Shown: positions 23,571 through 32,575 of the stretch, in pieces
Position numbering within the stretch: position 1 is the first letter of the stretch
Layout: each line of letters begins with the position of its first letter
From: JANNMJ01 sp031426455
GTDB taxonomy: Bacteria; Bacteroidota; Bacteroidia; Cytophagales; Hymenobacteraceae
Direction: 5' to 3'
Length of the DNA stretch: 64,000 nt
Assembly: GCA_031426455.1 (NCBI GenBank)
Contig: JANPLI010000105.1
Coordinates: forward strand, 1-64,000
Notes under the pieces: generated by a model
Databases searched by the model: none
What the model saw: the letters and a program-made list of their open reading frames with translations, nothing else
What the model was told of the DNA's origin: nothing
Program-made: the position numbers and the translations under genes

Positions 23571-26069
23571 TTAGGCAGCAGGATGCGGGAAATGCACGAA
23601 GAAAGTAGAGCCAATGCCGAGCTGGCTGTGCACTTCGAGGCGACCACCGGCATTTTCGACCATCCGCTTGATCATATAGAGGCCGATGCCCGTGCCTTCG
23701 ACGTGGTCGTGGAAGCGCTGAAACATCGTAAAGAGCTTGGGTATTTGATGCGCGGCGAGGCCGAGCCCGTTATCGTGCACTTCGAGCACCGTGAAGCCCG
23801 TGTGCCGGTGGGCGCGCACGTCCACGCGGGGGCGGCGGTCGGGGTGGCGGTATTTGAGGGCGTTACTCAGCAGGTTGTAAACCACCGAGCGCAGGTTTTT
23901 TTCCGAAAACCCAACGGGTGGGAGGCCCGCCAGCTGCACCCGCAGCTCGGCGTTGGTTTCGCGCAGCAGCGGGGCTAAGTCGAGGCGCACGTCCTCGACT
24001 ATCGCGGCCAGGTCGAGGGCGGTGCTGGCCGGCGCGTGCTCTTTCTGCAGCTTCGACACTTCGGTAAGGTGGTCGATGGTGCGCTTGAAACGTTCGACGG
24101 AATCGAACATATGAGCAAGCGCGGGCGCAATGGCTTCCTGCTCGGCCACGTCCGACGGCAACTCCTCGCGCAGCAGGCTGAGCAGGCCTTCGATGTTGGA
24201 AATAGGCGCTTTAAGGTCGTGCGAGGCCGTGTAGATGAAGTTGTCGAGGTCAACGTTGGTGCGAACCAGCTGCTGGTTGGCCTCGGCGAGCTGTTCCGCC
24301 AGGGCGCGGGCCTGCTGGCCCCCTTCTTCCACCACGCGCCGGGCCTGCACCTGGTCGGTGACTTCGTGGGCGAAGACCAGCACCCCGTCCACCTCGCCGT
24401 GGGCATTGCGGCGGACCTGATAAATGAAGGTAAAGAACATTTCTTCCAGCGGACCGTCATCGTAGCGCGCCAGCATCAGGGGCAGTTCCTGGGCCACGAA
24501 GGTCTCGCCTGTGTCGAACACGCTGCGCAAGCACTGGTGGATGGCCGTGCCGGCTATCTCGGGCAAAGCATCGAGCACGGGCTTGCCGAGCAGGGTACGG
24601 CCCGGGAAGATGCGCTGATAGGCCGGATTGATGAGCTGAAACACCAAGTGGGGACCATCGAGGATGACGATGGGGGCTGGCGCTTCCATGAAGAGCTTGT
24701 GCAACTGCTGGCGCTCGGCTTCGCGCTCTTGGCGGGCCAGCACTTGCCCGGTGACGTCGAAGGCAAAAATGGTGACGCCGGCAATCTGGCCGTCTTCGCG
24801 GTAGGCCTGATAGGTAAAGCTGAAGTAGTGGAGATCGGGCAGTGCGCCGTCGGTTGGAACGACCGTATAGGGCACCTCAGCCCCAAAATGCGTTTCGCCG
24901 GTGCGGTACACGCGGTCTAGCACATCCACAAACCCCTGCGTTTGCGCTTCAGGCACGGCCTCGGCGATGTTGAAGCCCACGAGCTGGCGGCCTGGCATCA
25001 GGCGCTGGTAGGCCGGGTTGACGTACTCGTAGCGGTGCCCGGGGGCGCGCAGCAAAGCAATCAGGGCCGGGGTTTGCTCGAACACCTCATAGAGCCGGGC
25101 CCGCTGGTCGGCCTGCTGCCGGGCGGTGGCCATCACGTCGGCCTGCAAGGCCAGCGCTTCCTGGGTGCGCGCCTGCACCCGGGTTTCCAGCTCCTGGTTG
25201 AGCTGCTGCAACTCTTGGCGGGCCAGCACCTGCTCCGTCACTTCCACGGCACACGCCAGGATGCCGGTGATGCCCTCCGGCCCGTCGTACACGGGCTGGT
25301 AAGTGATGTTGAAATAGCCCTGATACGGCTGCTGGTCCTGCTCGATGCGCACGAGTTGTTCCTCCAAGGTGCGCGTGGTGCCCGTCAACACGTCGGCAAA
25401 CACTTGCTCGAAGCCCTGGCTGGCTAAGTCGGGTAGGGCTTCGAAATGCGGCCGGCCCTGCACCTGCGCCAGAGGCCGCCCCCATATCTGACCCATCCGG
25501 GGGTTGGCCCATTCCACCACGAAGTCGGGGCCCCGCAGCAGGCCCATAGCCACGGGCGCCTCCTGGAAGATGCGCCCCAGCTCCGTGCGCTGGTGCTCGG
25601 CGTCGGCCCGGGCGGCTTGTTCGGCGACCTGGGCCTCGCGCAACTGTCGCTCGGCCAGGCGGCTTGCAGTGATGTCCTGAACGGATTGAATGATGAATAG
25701 CACCTGCCCGGCCGCGTCGAGTACAGGCGTGTGGCGCGGCTTCCAGTAGCGCTCCACGAACCGGCCGGGCTTCGTTCGGTCGGGTACGTCATAGTGCTGC
25801 GGGGCCATATCGTGCGGCTGGCGGGTGGCCATTACCTGGGTGAGCGAAGCGCGCACGTTGGCCACGGCGTTGACCTCGGGGGTCTGCGGATTGTCGGGAA
25901 AGGCGTCGAAGATGTACTGCCCAACGATGGCGTCGCGCGCGGTCAGGGTCGCAGCCAGGTAGTCGTTGCTAGCGCCCACGATCACCCATTCCGGCGACAG
26001 CAACAAGGTGGCCCCGGGCAGGGCGTTGAAGACGGGCAGCAAGTCGGGCGGTGGCGGGGCCAGTGGCAT
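23571..26069 (-). CDS. multi-PAS sensor histidine kinase
   Basis: The 832-residue cytoplasmic kinase has four PAS/PAC units (for example LSPEWVIVGASNDYLAATLT, PAPIVILDGPHLVFQLINPA) joined by coiled coils (LQQLNQELETRVQARTQEAL). HisKA follows with FIYTASHDLKAPISNIEGLL as phosphoacceptor, then HATPase motifs NLLSNALKYRHPD, DNGLGLA and GTGIGLYMIKRMVENAGG. There is no membrane segment, so it probably senses an intracellular signal through a PAS ligand. It is followed by a CheY-like regulator. The specific ligand is unknown. Confidence 0.93.
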   Translation of the reverse strand: MPLAPPPPDLLPVFNALPGATLLLSPEWVIVGASNDYLAATLTARDAIVGQYIFDAFPDNPQTPEVNAVANVRASLTQVMATRQPHDMAPQHYDVPDRTKPGRFVERYWKPRHTPVLDAAGQVLFIIQSVQDITASRLAERQLREAQVAEQAARADAEHQRTELGRIFQEAPVAMGLLRGPDFVVEWANPRMGQIWGRPLAQVQGRPHFEALPDLASQGFEQVFADVLTGTTRTLEEQLVRIEQDQQPYQGYFNITYQPVYDGPEGITGILACAVEVTEQVLARQELQQLNQELETRVQARTQEALALQADVMATARQQADQRARLYEVFEQTPALIALLRAPGHRYEYVNPAYQRLMPGRQLVGFNIAEAVPEAQTQGFVDVLDRVYRTGETHFGAEVPYTVVPTDGALPDLHYFSFTYQAYREDGQIAGVTIFAFDVTGQVLARQEREAERQQLHKLFMEAPAPIVILDGPHLVFQLINPAYQRIFPGRTLLGKPVLDALPEIAGTAIHQCLRSVFDTGETFVAQELPLMLARYDDGPLEEMFFTFIYQVRRNAHGEVDGVLVFAHEVTDQVQARRVVEEGGQQARALAEQLAEANQQLVRTNVDLDNFIYTASHDLKAPISNIEGLLSLLREELPSDVAEQEAIAPALAHMFDSVERFKRTIDHLTEVSKLQKEHAPASTALDLAAIVEDVRLDLAPLLRETNAELRVQLAGLPPVGFSEKNLRSVVYNLLSNALKYRHPDRRPRVDVRAHRHTGFTVLEVHDNGLGLAAHQIPKLFTMFQRFHDHVEGTGIGLYMIKRMVENAGGRLEVHSQLGIGSTFFVHFPHPAA

Positions 26070-26450
26070 TAACGCAGCATTGAGTTCGAAGACCGGAATA
26101 CGAAGCTTGGGTTAATTATGGCTAAATACAGAGGCAAAAAGAAACGAGCGAGCCGAATGGCCCGCTCGGGTGAGTTGGGAAAGAAGGGGGCATCGTACCA
26201 TTATCGCCAGCGCGGATACGACATTACGGAGGTGGCCGGTACCAACCATCTGGCCGGATAGACCGCGCGCCACCTGTAGCCGTTTCGCGCACTTTTTACG
26301 GCCAGTGGCTGGTAGCAGGTTCCATCATTTGGCGGTGGCCCAAACCGGGGAACTTGGTGCTGGCCTGGCACGTCGTTTCCGCGCATCAGACCAAAACCAA
26401 TCACCCGCATTCAGACCACCGCCAAACGAAGACCCGGCAATCCGCAACGC
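26070..26450. other. 380-bp non-coding gap downstream of gyrB
   Basis: Apart from the hairpin at 26145-26168, I see no gene-like frame with support; short ORFs here have no recognisable product. Confidence 0.5.
26134..26168 (-). terminator. intrinsic terminator, probably for gyrB
   Basis: A 10-bp stem (CGAGCGGGCC / GGCTCGCTCG on the minus strand, one G-T pair) is followed by a T-rich run TTTCTTTTTGC. It lies about 280 bp beyond the gyrB stop. Confidence 0.65.
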
Positions 26451-28532
26451 TTACACGTCCACCTTCGCGTACTTGGCATTTGCCTCAATGAACTCGCGGC
26501 GCGGGGGCACCTCATCGCCCATCAGCATCGAGAAGAGGTGGTCGGCTTCGGTGGCCGAGTCGATATTCACCTGCTTGAGCGTGCGGGTGGACGGCTGCAT
26601 CGTGGTTTCCCAAAGCTGCTCGGCATTCATCTCGCCCAGCCCTTTGTAGCGCTGCACGCCCACGGTTTCGGGCTTACCGCGCCCGATTTCTTCGATGGCG
26701 CGCAGGCGGTCGTCCTCGGACCAGCAGTAGCGCTCTTCTTTGCCCTTTTTGACCAGATACAGCGGCGGCTGGGCGATGTAAATGAAGCCGTTCGCCACCA
26801 GGTAGTGCATATACCGGAAGAAGAAGGTCAAGATCAGGGTGCGGATGTGCGAACCGTCGATGTCGGCATCCGTCATAATGATGATCTTGTGGTAGCGCAG
26901 CTTGTCGAAGTTAAGCGGGTCCTGCGTCTTGCCCTCTTCGTCGGCGGTGGAGGCCAGGCTTTTGGGGTCGTTGAACGTAACACCCAGCGCCGTGATCATA
27001 TTCCGGATCTCCTCGTTCTCCAGGATGCGGTGCTCCTGCGCTTTCTCCACGTTCAGGATCTTACCGCGCAGCGGCAGGATGGCCTGAAACGCGCGGTTAC
27101 GGCCCTGCTTGGCAGTGCCGCCGGCCGAGTCGCCTTCCACCAGGTACAGCTCGCAGACGGCGGGGTCGGTATCGGAACAGTCGGCCAGCTTGCCCGGCAG
27201 GCTCGTGGAGCCGAGCAGGCTCTTGCGCCCACCCTGCACCATCTCGCGGGCCTTTTTGGCGGCGATGCGGGCCTTGGCGGCCAGAATCACCTTATCCACG
27301 ATGATGCGCGCCTCGCGGGGATTTTCTTCCAGGTACTGGGTCAGGATTTCGCCCACCACCGTGTTCACGGCGCCGTTCACTTCGGTGTTGCCGAGTTTGG
27401 TTTTGGTCTGGCCCTCGAACTTGGGTTCGGCCACCTTCACCGAAATGATAGCCGTGAGGCCTTCACGGAAATCTTCGCCGGAAATTTCCACCTTTGCCTT
27501 CGCCACTTCGCCGCTTTTCTCGGCGTAGTTTTTCAGCACCCGCGTGATGGCCGAGCGGAAGCCCGCCACGTGCGTACCACCCTCTAAGGTGTTGATATTA
27601 TTGACGAACGAGAAAATGTGTTCCTGGAAAGAGTCGTTGTACTGAAACGCCACTTCCACCGGAATGCCCCGGTCGGCGGTTACGTACACCGGCTCCTGCA
27701 TCAGGCCGGGGCGCGAGCCGTCGAGGTACTTCACGTACTCGGCCAGGCCGCCTTCCGAGTAAAACAGCTCGTGCTTCGGCCCGGCCGGCGTACCCGTGCC
27801 GGTGGACGCCGCGCCGTAGGAATCGGTGTGGCCGACCTCCACGGCGGCCTCGGCCAGGGCCTGCTCGCGCTCGTCGGTCAGCTCGATCCGGATGCCCCGG
27901 TTCAGGAACGACAGCTCGCGCAGACGCCGCGCGATGCGGTCGTACTCATAGACGAGGGTTTCGTCGAAAATCTTCGGGTCGGGGCTGAAATGCACCGTCG
28001 TACCGCGCTCGGCGGCTTCGGAATCGCCGATGCGGCGCACGTCGTACTGCGGCACGCCGATGTTGTATTCCTGCTCGAACAGCCCGCCGTCGCGGCGCAC
28101 CGTCACGTGGCAGTGGGTCGAAAGCGCATTGACGCAGCTCACGCCCACCCCGTGCAGGCCACCGGAGGTTTTGTAGGAGTTCTTGTCGAATTTGCCGCCG
28201 GCGTGCAGCACGGTCAGGGCGATTTCGAGGGCCGACTTGCCGAACTTAGTATTGATCCCGACCGGAATGCCCCGACCATTGTCGCGCACGGAAACGGAGT
28301 TGTCGGGGTGAATCGCGACCCATATATGGTCGCAATGGCCGCCCATTGCTTCGTCGATGGAGTTATCGACTACTTCCCAAACCAAATGATGCAGGCCCTT
28401 GGCACCGGTATCGCCGATATACATCGAAGGGCGCTTGCGAACGGCCTCCAGGCCTTCGAGCACCTGAATGGAATCGCCACCATACTCGGGCATCGTCACG
28501 GCCGTTTCCACGGCCTCGGTTGCTTCGTTCAT
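26451..28532 (-). CDS. gyrB: DNA gyrase subunit B
   Basis: The 693-residue protein starts its GHKL ATPase domain with GDSIQVLEGLEAVRKRPSMY and has the ATP-binding EVVDNSIDEAMGG, DNGRGIPVG and TSGGLHGVGVSCVNALS motifs. The transducer QTK loop is KFEGQTKTKLGN. The TOPRIM part shows LYLVEGDSAGGTAKQGRNR and MTDADIDGSHIRTL, and the C-terminus keeps GLGEMNAEQLWETTM. With GyrA (outside the window) it introduces negative supercoils. The start ATG 28532 is 65 bp from a TAnnTTTG box. The 20-residue N-terminal lead before the conserved core is typical of the phylum. Confidence 0.98.
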   Translation of the reverse strand: MNEATEAVETAVTMPEYGGDSIQVLEGLEAVRKRPSMYIGDTGAKGLHHLVWEVVDNSIDEAMGGHCDHIWVAIHPDNSVSVRDNGRGIPVGINTKFGKSALEIALTVLHAGGKFDKNSYKTSGGLHGVGVSCVNALSTHCHVTVRRDGGLFEQEYNIGVPQYDVRRIGDSEAAERGTTVHFSPDPKIFDETLVYEYDRIARRLRELSFLNRGIRIELTDEREQALAEAAVEVGHTDSYGAASTGTGTPAGPKHELFYSEGGLAEYVKYLDGSRPGLMQEPVYVTADRGIPVEVAFQYNDSFQEHIFSFVNNINTLEGGTHVAGFRSAITRVLKNYAEKSGEVAKAKVEISGEDFREGLTAIISVKVAEPKFEGQTKTKLGNTEVNGAVNTVVGEILTQYLEENPREARIIVDKVILAAKARIAAKKAREMVQGGRKSLLGSTSLPGKLADCSDTDPAVCELYLVEGDSAGGTAKQGRNRAFQAILPLRGKILNVEKAQEHRILENEEIRNMITALGVTFNDPKSLASTADEEGKTQDPLNFDKLRYHKIIIMTDADIDGSHIRTLILTFFFRYMHYLVANGFIYIAQPPLYLVKKGKEERYCWSEDDRLRAIEEIGRGKPETVGVQRYKGLGEMNAEQLWETTMQPSTRTLKQVNIDSATEADHLFSMLMGDEVPPRREFIEANAKYAKVDV

Positions 28533-28597
28533 AAACGGGGTTGATTGCGGTTTTAAGCGCGGAAAACACAGGTTTCCGGCCCCGGCGGGCCGACCTG

Positions 28598-28605
28598 CAA
28601 AGCTA
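28598..28605 (-). promoter_or_regulatory. Bacteroidota -7 promoter box for gyrB
   Basis: The minus strand reads TAGCTTTG (TAnnTTTG), 65 bp before the gyrB start codon. Confidence 0.6.
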
Positions 28606-28727
28606 CCCCGAAAGGCGGAGATAAGCTAGCGAAAACCCCGTTTTGGGTGGGTAAATTCCCCATTTCCGGGCCATAGCGCGTCGCCGCCGATTCGCGTACG
28701 GGCGCCTCCGGCGAGCCCCCAGCAGCG

Positions 28728-30041
28728 CTACGACATTTCGCCGGCGTTGGCGGCGTGCATCCCCGGCGACAAATCGGCCTGCTCGGCTTCCAGTAGCTTC
28801 TTCTGCGCCCAGGTGAAGGCATATTCATTGGGCATCACGATAGGTACTTGCAGGCACATACTCTGGGCAGGCAGCACCTGGCGCCAGTCCTGGATGAGCT
28901 GCTTATACGCTTCGCCCACGGGCCGGATATTGCGGTCCAGGTCGTAGAGTCCCAGGGCGTTGACATTGCCGTTATCTTCGCGCAGGGCGGTGTCCCAGTC
29001 CACCTGGTCAGTGAGCGAGTACCAGGTGAAGCCGATGATCGGCACCCCGTCGTTGCGGACGCGCAGCACGTTGGCCCACTCCTTCCAGAGCCAGTTCACG
29101 GCCTCGTCGCCGTTCGGGCCCTGCTTGATATTGGTTTCGGTGTGCATCACGGGCAGGCGGTAGCGGTCGTGGTACTGGCGCGTAAGAACGTAGTAGCCAA
29201 AGATTTCGCCCGACGCCACCGACCGCCCGTCCGCCGAAATACGGTGTTCGTTGGTCCAGTAATAGTCGTTGCCCATAATGCAATGGTGCTTGAGGTTATT
29301 GTGGAGGAAGAAGTGGTACTCCGGGCGCGTCATCCCGTTGTCCATCAGGAACTCGTACATCTCCGACTCCACCCGGCGGCCGTAGTTAAGGTCCAGGCTC
29401 AAAAACCGCTGGGCGTTGAGCAACTCGGCGGGCTTGATGGCGGCGGGGTTTTCGGCGTGGTGATACTCCGTCGATTCGCTCTGAATGAAGAGCGCATCGG
29501 GGCGCACTTCCAGGATGGCGTGCATCGCCAGCACATTGGCCTTGACCACGTACTTGAGGGCCGTCACGAACCCCTGCGAGGTGGTCATCTGCTCGTTCCA
29601 CCAGCCGTACAGCGCCGAGAACGTGGCCGTGATATACATCTCATTGACGGGCGTGTAGAGCTGCACCCACGGAAAGCGGACGGCAAAATCGCGGGCGTAC
29701 CGGGCAAAGAGCACCGGAAAATCCGGGTTCTGGAAGTTGCCGATCCAGTCGGGCACCCCAAAGTGGCACAAATCCACGATGGGCACGATGTCGCGGCGGC
29801 GCAGGTCGGCGAAGGTTTCGTCGGCGAAGGCCCAGTCGTAGCGCCCCGGCCCCAGCCAGGTGGTATGGAGCGGCGGCCCGTAGCGCAGGAACTCAATACC
29901 CTGCTCCTGAACCAGATCAAAGTCTTTACGCCAGAAATCGTAGTGGCGGCATTTGGCCAGCTCGTCCACCCGCAGCCGTCCGTGATGGATGGTGGGGTTG
30001 CTGTTTTCGATGCCGGTAGCGAAGATGAAGCCGGGAACCAT
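28728..30041 (-). CDS. glycoside hydrolase family 1-like beta-glycosidase
   Basis: The 437-residue protein has a (beta/alpha)8 layout with GIEFLRYGPPLHTTW, the acid/base Glu in LYTPVNEMYIT (residue 134) and the nucleophile Glu in PVMHTETNIKQ (residue 302), and GFTWYSLTDQVDWDTAL near the end, all GH1-type. There is no signal peptide, so it acts in the cytoplasm on glycosides or oligosaccharides. It is divergent from the galM-galK-galT cluster (gap 121 bp), which suggests that it releases galactose or glucose from beta-linked sugars. The C-terminal Met/Ala-rich tail is not conserved. Confidence 0.82.
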   Translation of the reverse strand: MVPGFIFATGIENSNPTIHHGRLRVDELAKCRHYDFWRKDFDLVQEQGIEFLRYGPPLHTTWLGPGRYDWAFADETFADLRRRDIVPIVDLCHFGVPDWIGNFQNPDFPVLFARYARDFAVRFPWVQLYTPVNEMYITATFSALYGWWNEQMTTSQGFVTALKYVVKANVLAMHAILEVRPDALFIQSESTEYHHAENPAAIKPAELLNAQRFLSLDLNYGRRVESEMYEFLMDNGMTRPEYHFFLHNNLKHHCIMGNDYYWTNEHRISADGRSVASGEIFGYYVLTRQYHDRYRLPVMHTETNIKQGPNGDEAVNWLWKEWANVLRVRNDGVPIIGFTWYSLTDQVDWDTALREDNGNVNALGLYDLDRNIRPVGEAYKQLIQDWRQVLPAQSMCLQVPIVMPNEYAFTWAQKKLLEAEQADLSPGMHAANAGEMS

Positions 30042-30162
30042 AGGAGCAAATCAGGAAGATGAACCCGTTCCTACGGCAAGCGGGCGCGCTCCGGTTGTGC
30101 TACCTGCTGATTTACCGGGCCGGCGCTAACCGGTCAGGCCGTATTTGCCGTAACCTTACCCG

Positions 30163-31137
30163 ATGTTGACCCTCCGGCAAACGCCCTTCGGCTCCTACGC
30201 CGCCTACGACCTGCACGACCCGCGCACCGGCGCGCTGGCCCGCGTGGTACCCGCTTATGGCGCCACGCTGGTGGCGCTCCGACTGCCCGCGCCCGGCGCC
30301 GGCGCCGCGCAGGACGTGCTGGTTGGGCCGCCTCCTTCGGCCTGGCCCAACGACCCTAAATTCCGCAGCTCCCTTCTGCTGCCCTTCGTGAACCGCATCC
30401 GCGACGGGCGCTACACCGCAAATGGGCAGCCGTATCAGTTACCCCTGAACGAGCCGGCCCGCGCCGTGGCGCTGCACGGTTTCGTCTTCCACCAGCCCTT
30501 CTCCGTGGTAGCGCAGGCGGCCACTGCTGAATATGCTTACCTGACGCTTGCCTACGACGCGCCCGGCACGGTGCCCGGCTACCCGTTTCCGTTTCGGGTC
30601 GAAATTACTTACACCCTGGCCGCTAACGGCCTCGCAATCAAGTGGCGCGCACAGAACACTGGCTCCACTGCGCTGCCATTGGGTGTGGGCTGGCACCCCT
30701 ACTTCCAACTCGGCGGCCTGATCGATGAACTGGTGATTACGGCGCCCGTCCACGGTGCCGTCGCCACCGACCCCGACCGCCTGCTGCCCACCGGCGGATT
30801 GGAAGCGGCACCTGATTTCAAGGGCGGCTTTATGCTCGGCCCGCACTTTATCGACCAGACCTTCACGCTGGAAGCTCCCCTAGCCGGCGGCATCATCGAG
30901 ACTACGCTCTACCGCCCGGCCACCGGCCAGCGCCTGACCCTGTGGCAGGATGCCGGCCCCGACCAGTTCACTTTCCTGCACCTCTACACCGACCCCAGCC
31001 GCACGATGCTTGCCCTCGAACCCGTCAGCAGTGCCCCCGATGCCTTCAACACCGGCCAGGGGCTGCTTCGCCTCGAACCCGGCGGCGTGTTCGAGGCGCG
31101 GTGCGGGGTCAGGATAGGTGGTGAGGTGGTGAGGTAG
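30163..31137 (+). CDS. galM: aldose 1-epimerase (mutarotase)
   Basis: The 324-residue enzyme has the family patterns LLLPFVNRIRDGRYTANGQP, ALHGFVFHQPF (substrate His) and GVGWHPYFQLGG, and ends with the QFTFLHLYTDPSR region carrying conserved acidic residues. It interconverts alpha and beta anomers of galactose or glucose, feeding GalK. It is the first gene of a galM-galK-galT operon. The last five residues and TAG stop (GGT-GGT-GAG-GTG-GTG-AGG-TAG) are made of the repeat unit of the array at 31117. Confidence 0.92.
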   Translation: MLTLRQTPFGSYAAYDLHDPRTGALARVVPAYGATLVALRLPAPGAGAAQDVLVGPPPSAWPNDPKFRSSLLLPFVNRIRDGRYTANGQPYQLPLNEPARAVALHGFVFHQPFSVVAQAATAEYAYLTLAYDAPGTVPGYPFPFRVEITYTLAANGLAIKWRAQNTGSTALPLGVGWHPYFQLGGLIDELVITAPVHGAVATDPDRLLPTGGLEAAPDFKGGFMLGPHFIDQTFTLEAPLAGGIIETTLYRPATGQRLTLWQDAGPDQFTFLHLYTDPSRTMLALEPVSSAPDAFNTGQGLLRLEPGGVFEARCGVRIGGEVVR

Positions 31138-31181
31138 TGCTAACCCACCCCGCCACCTCACTACCCCACCCCACCACCACC
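31117..31181. repeat. inverted tandem-unit structure between galM and galK
   Basis: A G/T arm of GGTGGTGA units (31117-31139, containing the galM stop) faces an A/C arm of CCACCTCA/CCACCACC units (31144-31181) across a centre of only 4 nt. It ends 9 bp before the galK ATG. Confidence 0.9.
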
Positions 31182-31190
31182 GCATTAGCA

Positions 31191-32351
31191 ATGACTGACA
31201 CAATTTCCGCCGCTTTCCACGCTCGATTCGGCGCTGCCCCCCAGGTGGTGGTGCGCGCGCCCGGCCGCCTCAACCTCATTGGCGAGCACACCGATTATAA
31301 CGACGGCCTGGTGCTGCCCGCCGCCATCGACCGCGCGATCTACTTCGCCGTCAGCCTGACCGAAAGCGCCTCCGCCGAGCTGGTGGCCGTGGATCTGGGC
31401 GAAACCCACACCGCACCGCTGCCGGTGGGCGGGCCGGGGCCGGTGGCGTGGGCCAACTATCTGCTGGGCGTAATCGCCGGGTTTCAGGCGCGGGGCGTGG
31501 CCGTGCCGGGGCTGCAATGCGTGTTCGGCGGCGACGTGCCCGAGGGCGCCGGGCTATCCTCCTCGGCGGCACTGGAATGCGGACTGGCCGTGGCCCTGGA
31601 TGCGCTGCTCCGTACGCAGGTACCCCGGCTGGAACTGGCGCTGCTGGCGCAGCAGGCCGAACACACCTACGCGGGGGTGCGCAGCGGACTGATGGACCAG
31701 TTTGCCAGCCTTTTCGGGCGCGCGGCCCACGTGGTGCGCTTCGACTGCCGCTCCCACGACTATGCCTACTTCCCTTTCGACACGGCCGCTTACCGGCTCA
31801 TCCTCTGCAACTCCGGCGTGAAACACGCGCTGGCCTCCTCGGCCTACAACCAGCGTCGCCAGGAATGTGAAGCTGGCGTAGCGATTCTCCAACGACACCA
31901 CCCGAACATCCACAGCCTGCGCGACGCGACGCTCGCCCAGTTGGATGCCCATCGCGCCGCCCTGGGGCCAGTCATCTACCGCCGCTGTGCCTACGTGGTA
32001 GCCGAAAATGCCCGCGTAGCGGCGGCCTGTACCCACCTGCTGGCCGGCGACGTGGCGGCCGTCGGCCCGCTGCTTTATGCCACCCACGCCGGGCTGCGCG
32101 ACGACTACGAGGTAAGCTGCGCGGAACTCGACTTTCTGGTGGACACCGCCCGCCCGCTACCCGGTGTGCTGGGCGCCCGGCTGATGGGCGGCGGGTTCGG
32201 CGGCTGCACCCTCAATCTGATGGCGCCGGAGGCCGTCAGTGGGTTTATCGCCACGATGCAGCCGGCTTATGAGGCGCATTTCGGCGAAGCGCTGGAAGTG
32301 ATTGAGGTAGCCCTGGCCGATGGCGCGGGGGTGGTAGTGACTAGTGACTAG
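31191..32351 (+). CDS. galK: galactokinase
   Basis: I chose ATG 31191 (MTDTISAAFHARFG), since the frame upstream only translates the A/C repeat. GHMP-kinase features are clear: APGRLNLIGEHTDYNDGLVL (galactose-binding signature), the ATP loop VPEGAGLSSSAALECGLAV and the C-terminal GARLMGGGFGGCTLNLM. It phosphorylates galactose at C1. At 386 residues the length is normal. The final residues (VVVTSD) and TAG stop are encoded by the heptamer array TAGTGAC at 32335. Confidence 0.96.
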   Translation: MTDTISAAFHARFGAAPQVVVRAPGRLNLIGEHTDYNDGLVLPAAIDRAIYFAVSLTESASAELVAVDLGETHTAPLPVGGPGPVAWANYLLGVIAGFQARGVAVPGLQCVFGGDVPEGAGLSSSAALECGLAVALDALLRTQVPRLELALLAQQAEHTYAGVRSGLMDQFASLFGRAAHVVRFDCRSHDYAYFPFDTAAYRLILCNSGVKHALASSAYNQRRQECEAGVAILQRHHPNIHSLRDATLAQLDAHRAALGPVIYRRCAYVVAENARVAAACTHLLAGDVAAVGPLLYATHAGLRDDYEVSCAELDFLVDTARPLPGVLGARLMGGGFGGCTLNLMAPEAVSGFIATMQPAYEAHFGEALEVIEVALADGAGVVVTSD

Positions 32352-32395
32352 TGACTAGTGACTAGTGACTAGTGACTAGTGACTAGTGACTAGTG
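32335..32395. repeat. perfect heptamer array (TAGTGAC)8 at the galK stop
   Basis: Eight identical TAGTGAC units plus a partial TAGTG form the purest array in the window. It contains the galK stop (32349-32351) and provides stop codons in all three forward frames. An array of different sequence (CACCACCT units) lies at 32545-32575 before galT. Confidence 0.98.
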
Positions 32396-32401
32396 GGTTA
32401 C

Positions 32402-32434
32402 GGCTGAAGCCTGCTAATGACGCGATCTTCAGCC
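32402..32434. other. hairpin in the galK-galT gap
   Basis: GGCTGAAG and CTTCAGCC pair over a 17-nt loop between the two arrays. The rest of the 145-bp gap includes an ACGCAGAGG/ACGCAGAGC direct repeat. Confidence 0.4.
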
Positions 32435-32544
32435 GCCGTGCCTGGTGTGGGCTTCCGCTAAGACGCAGAGGTTTCGCAGCGACGCAGAGCCAAGCTAACA
32501 CGCCGATTTTGTGGAGCGAGAGGAACACGTTCCTCGTAATGACA

Positions 32545-32575
32545 ACCTCCACCACCTCACCACCTCACCACCCCA
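32545..32575. repeat. tandem-unit array (CACCACCT) before galT
   Basis: Three 8-nt units end directly at the galT ATG. They are the same units as in the array at 31144 and the complement of GGTGGTGA at 31117. Confidence 0.85.

Noticed and set aside
32335..32575. Possible CRISPR or other repeat-spacer array
   Set aside because: The units are 7-8 nt and contiguous, with no spacers, and there are no cas genes in the window.
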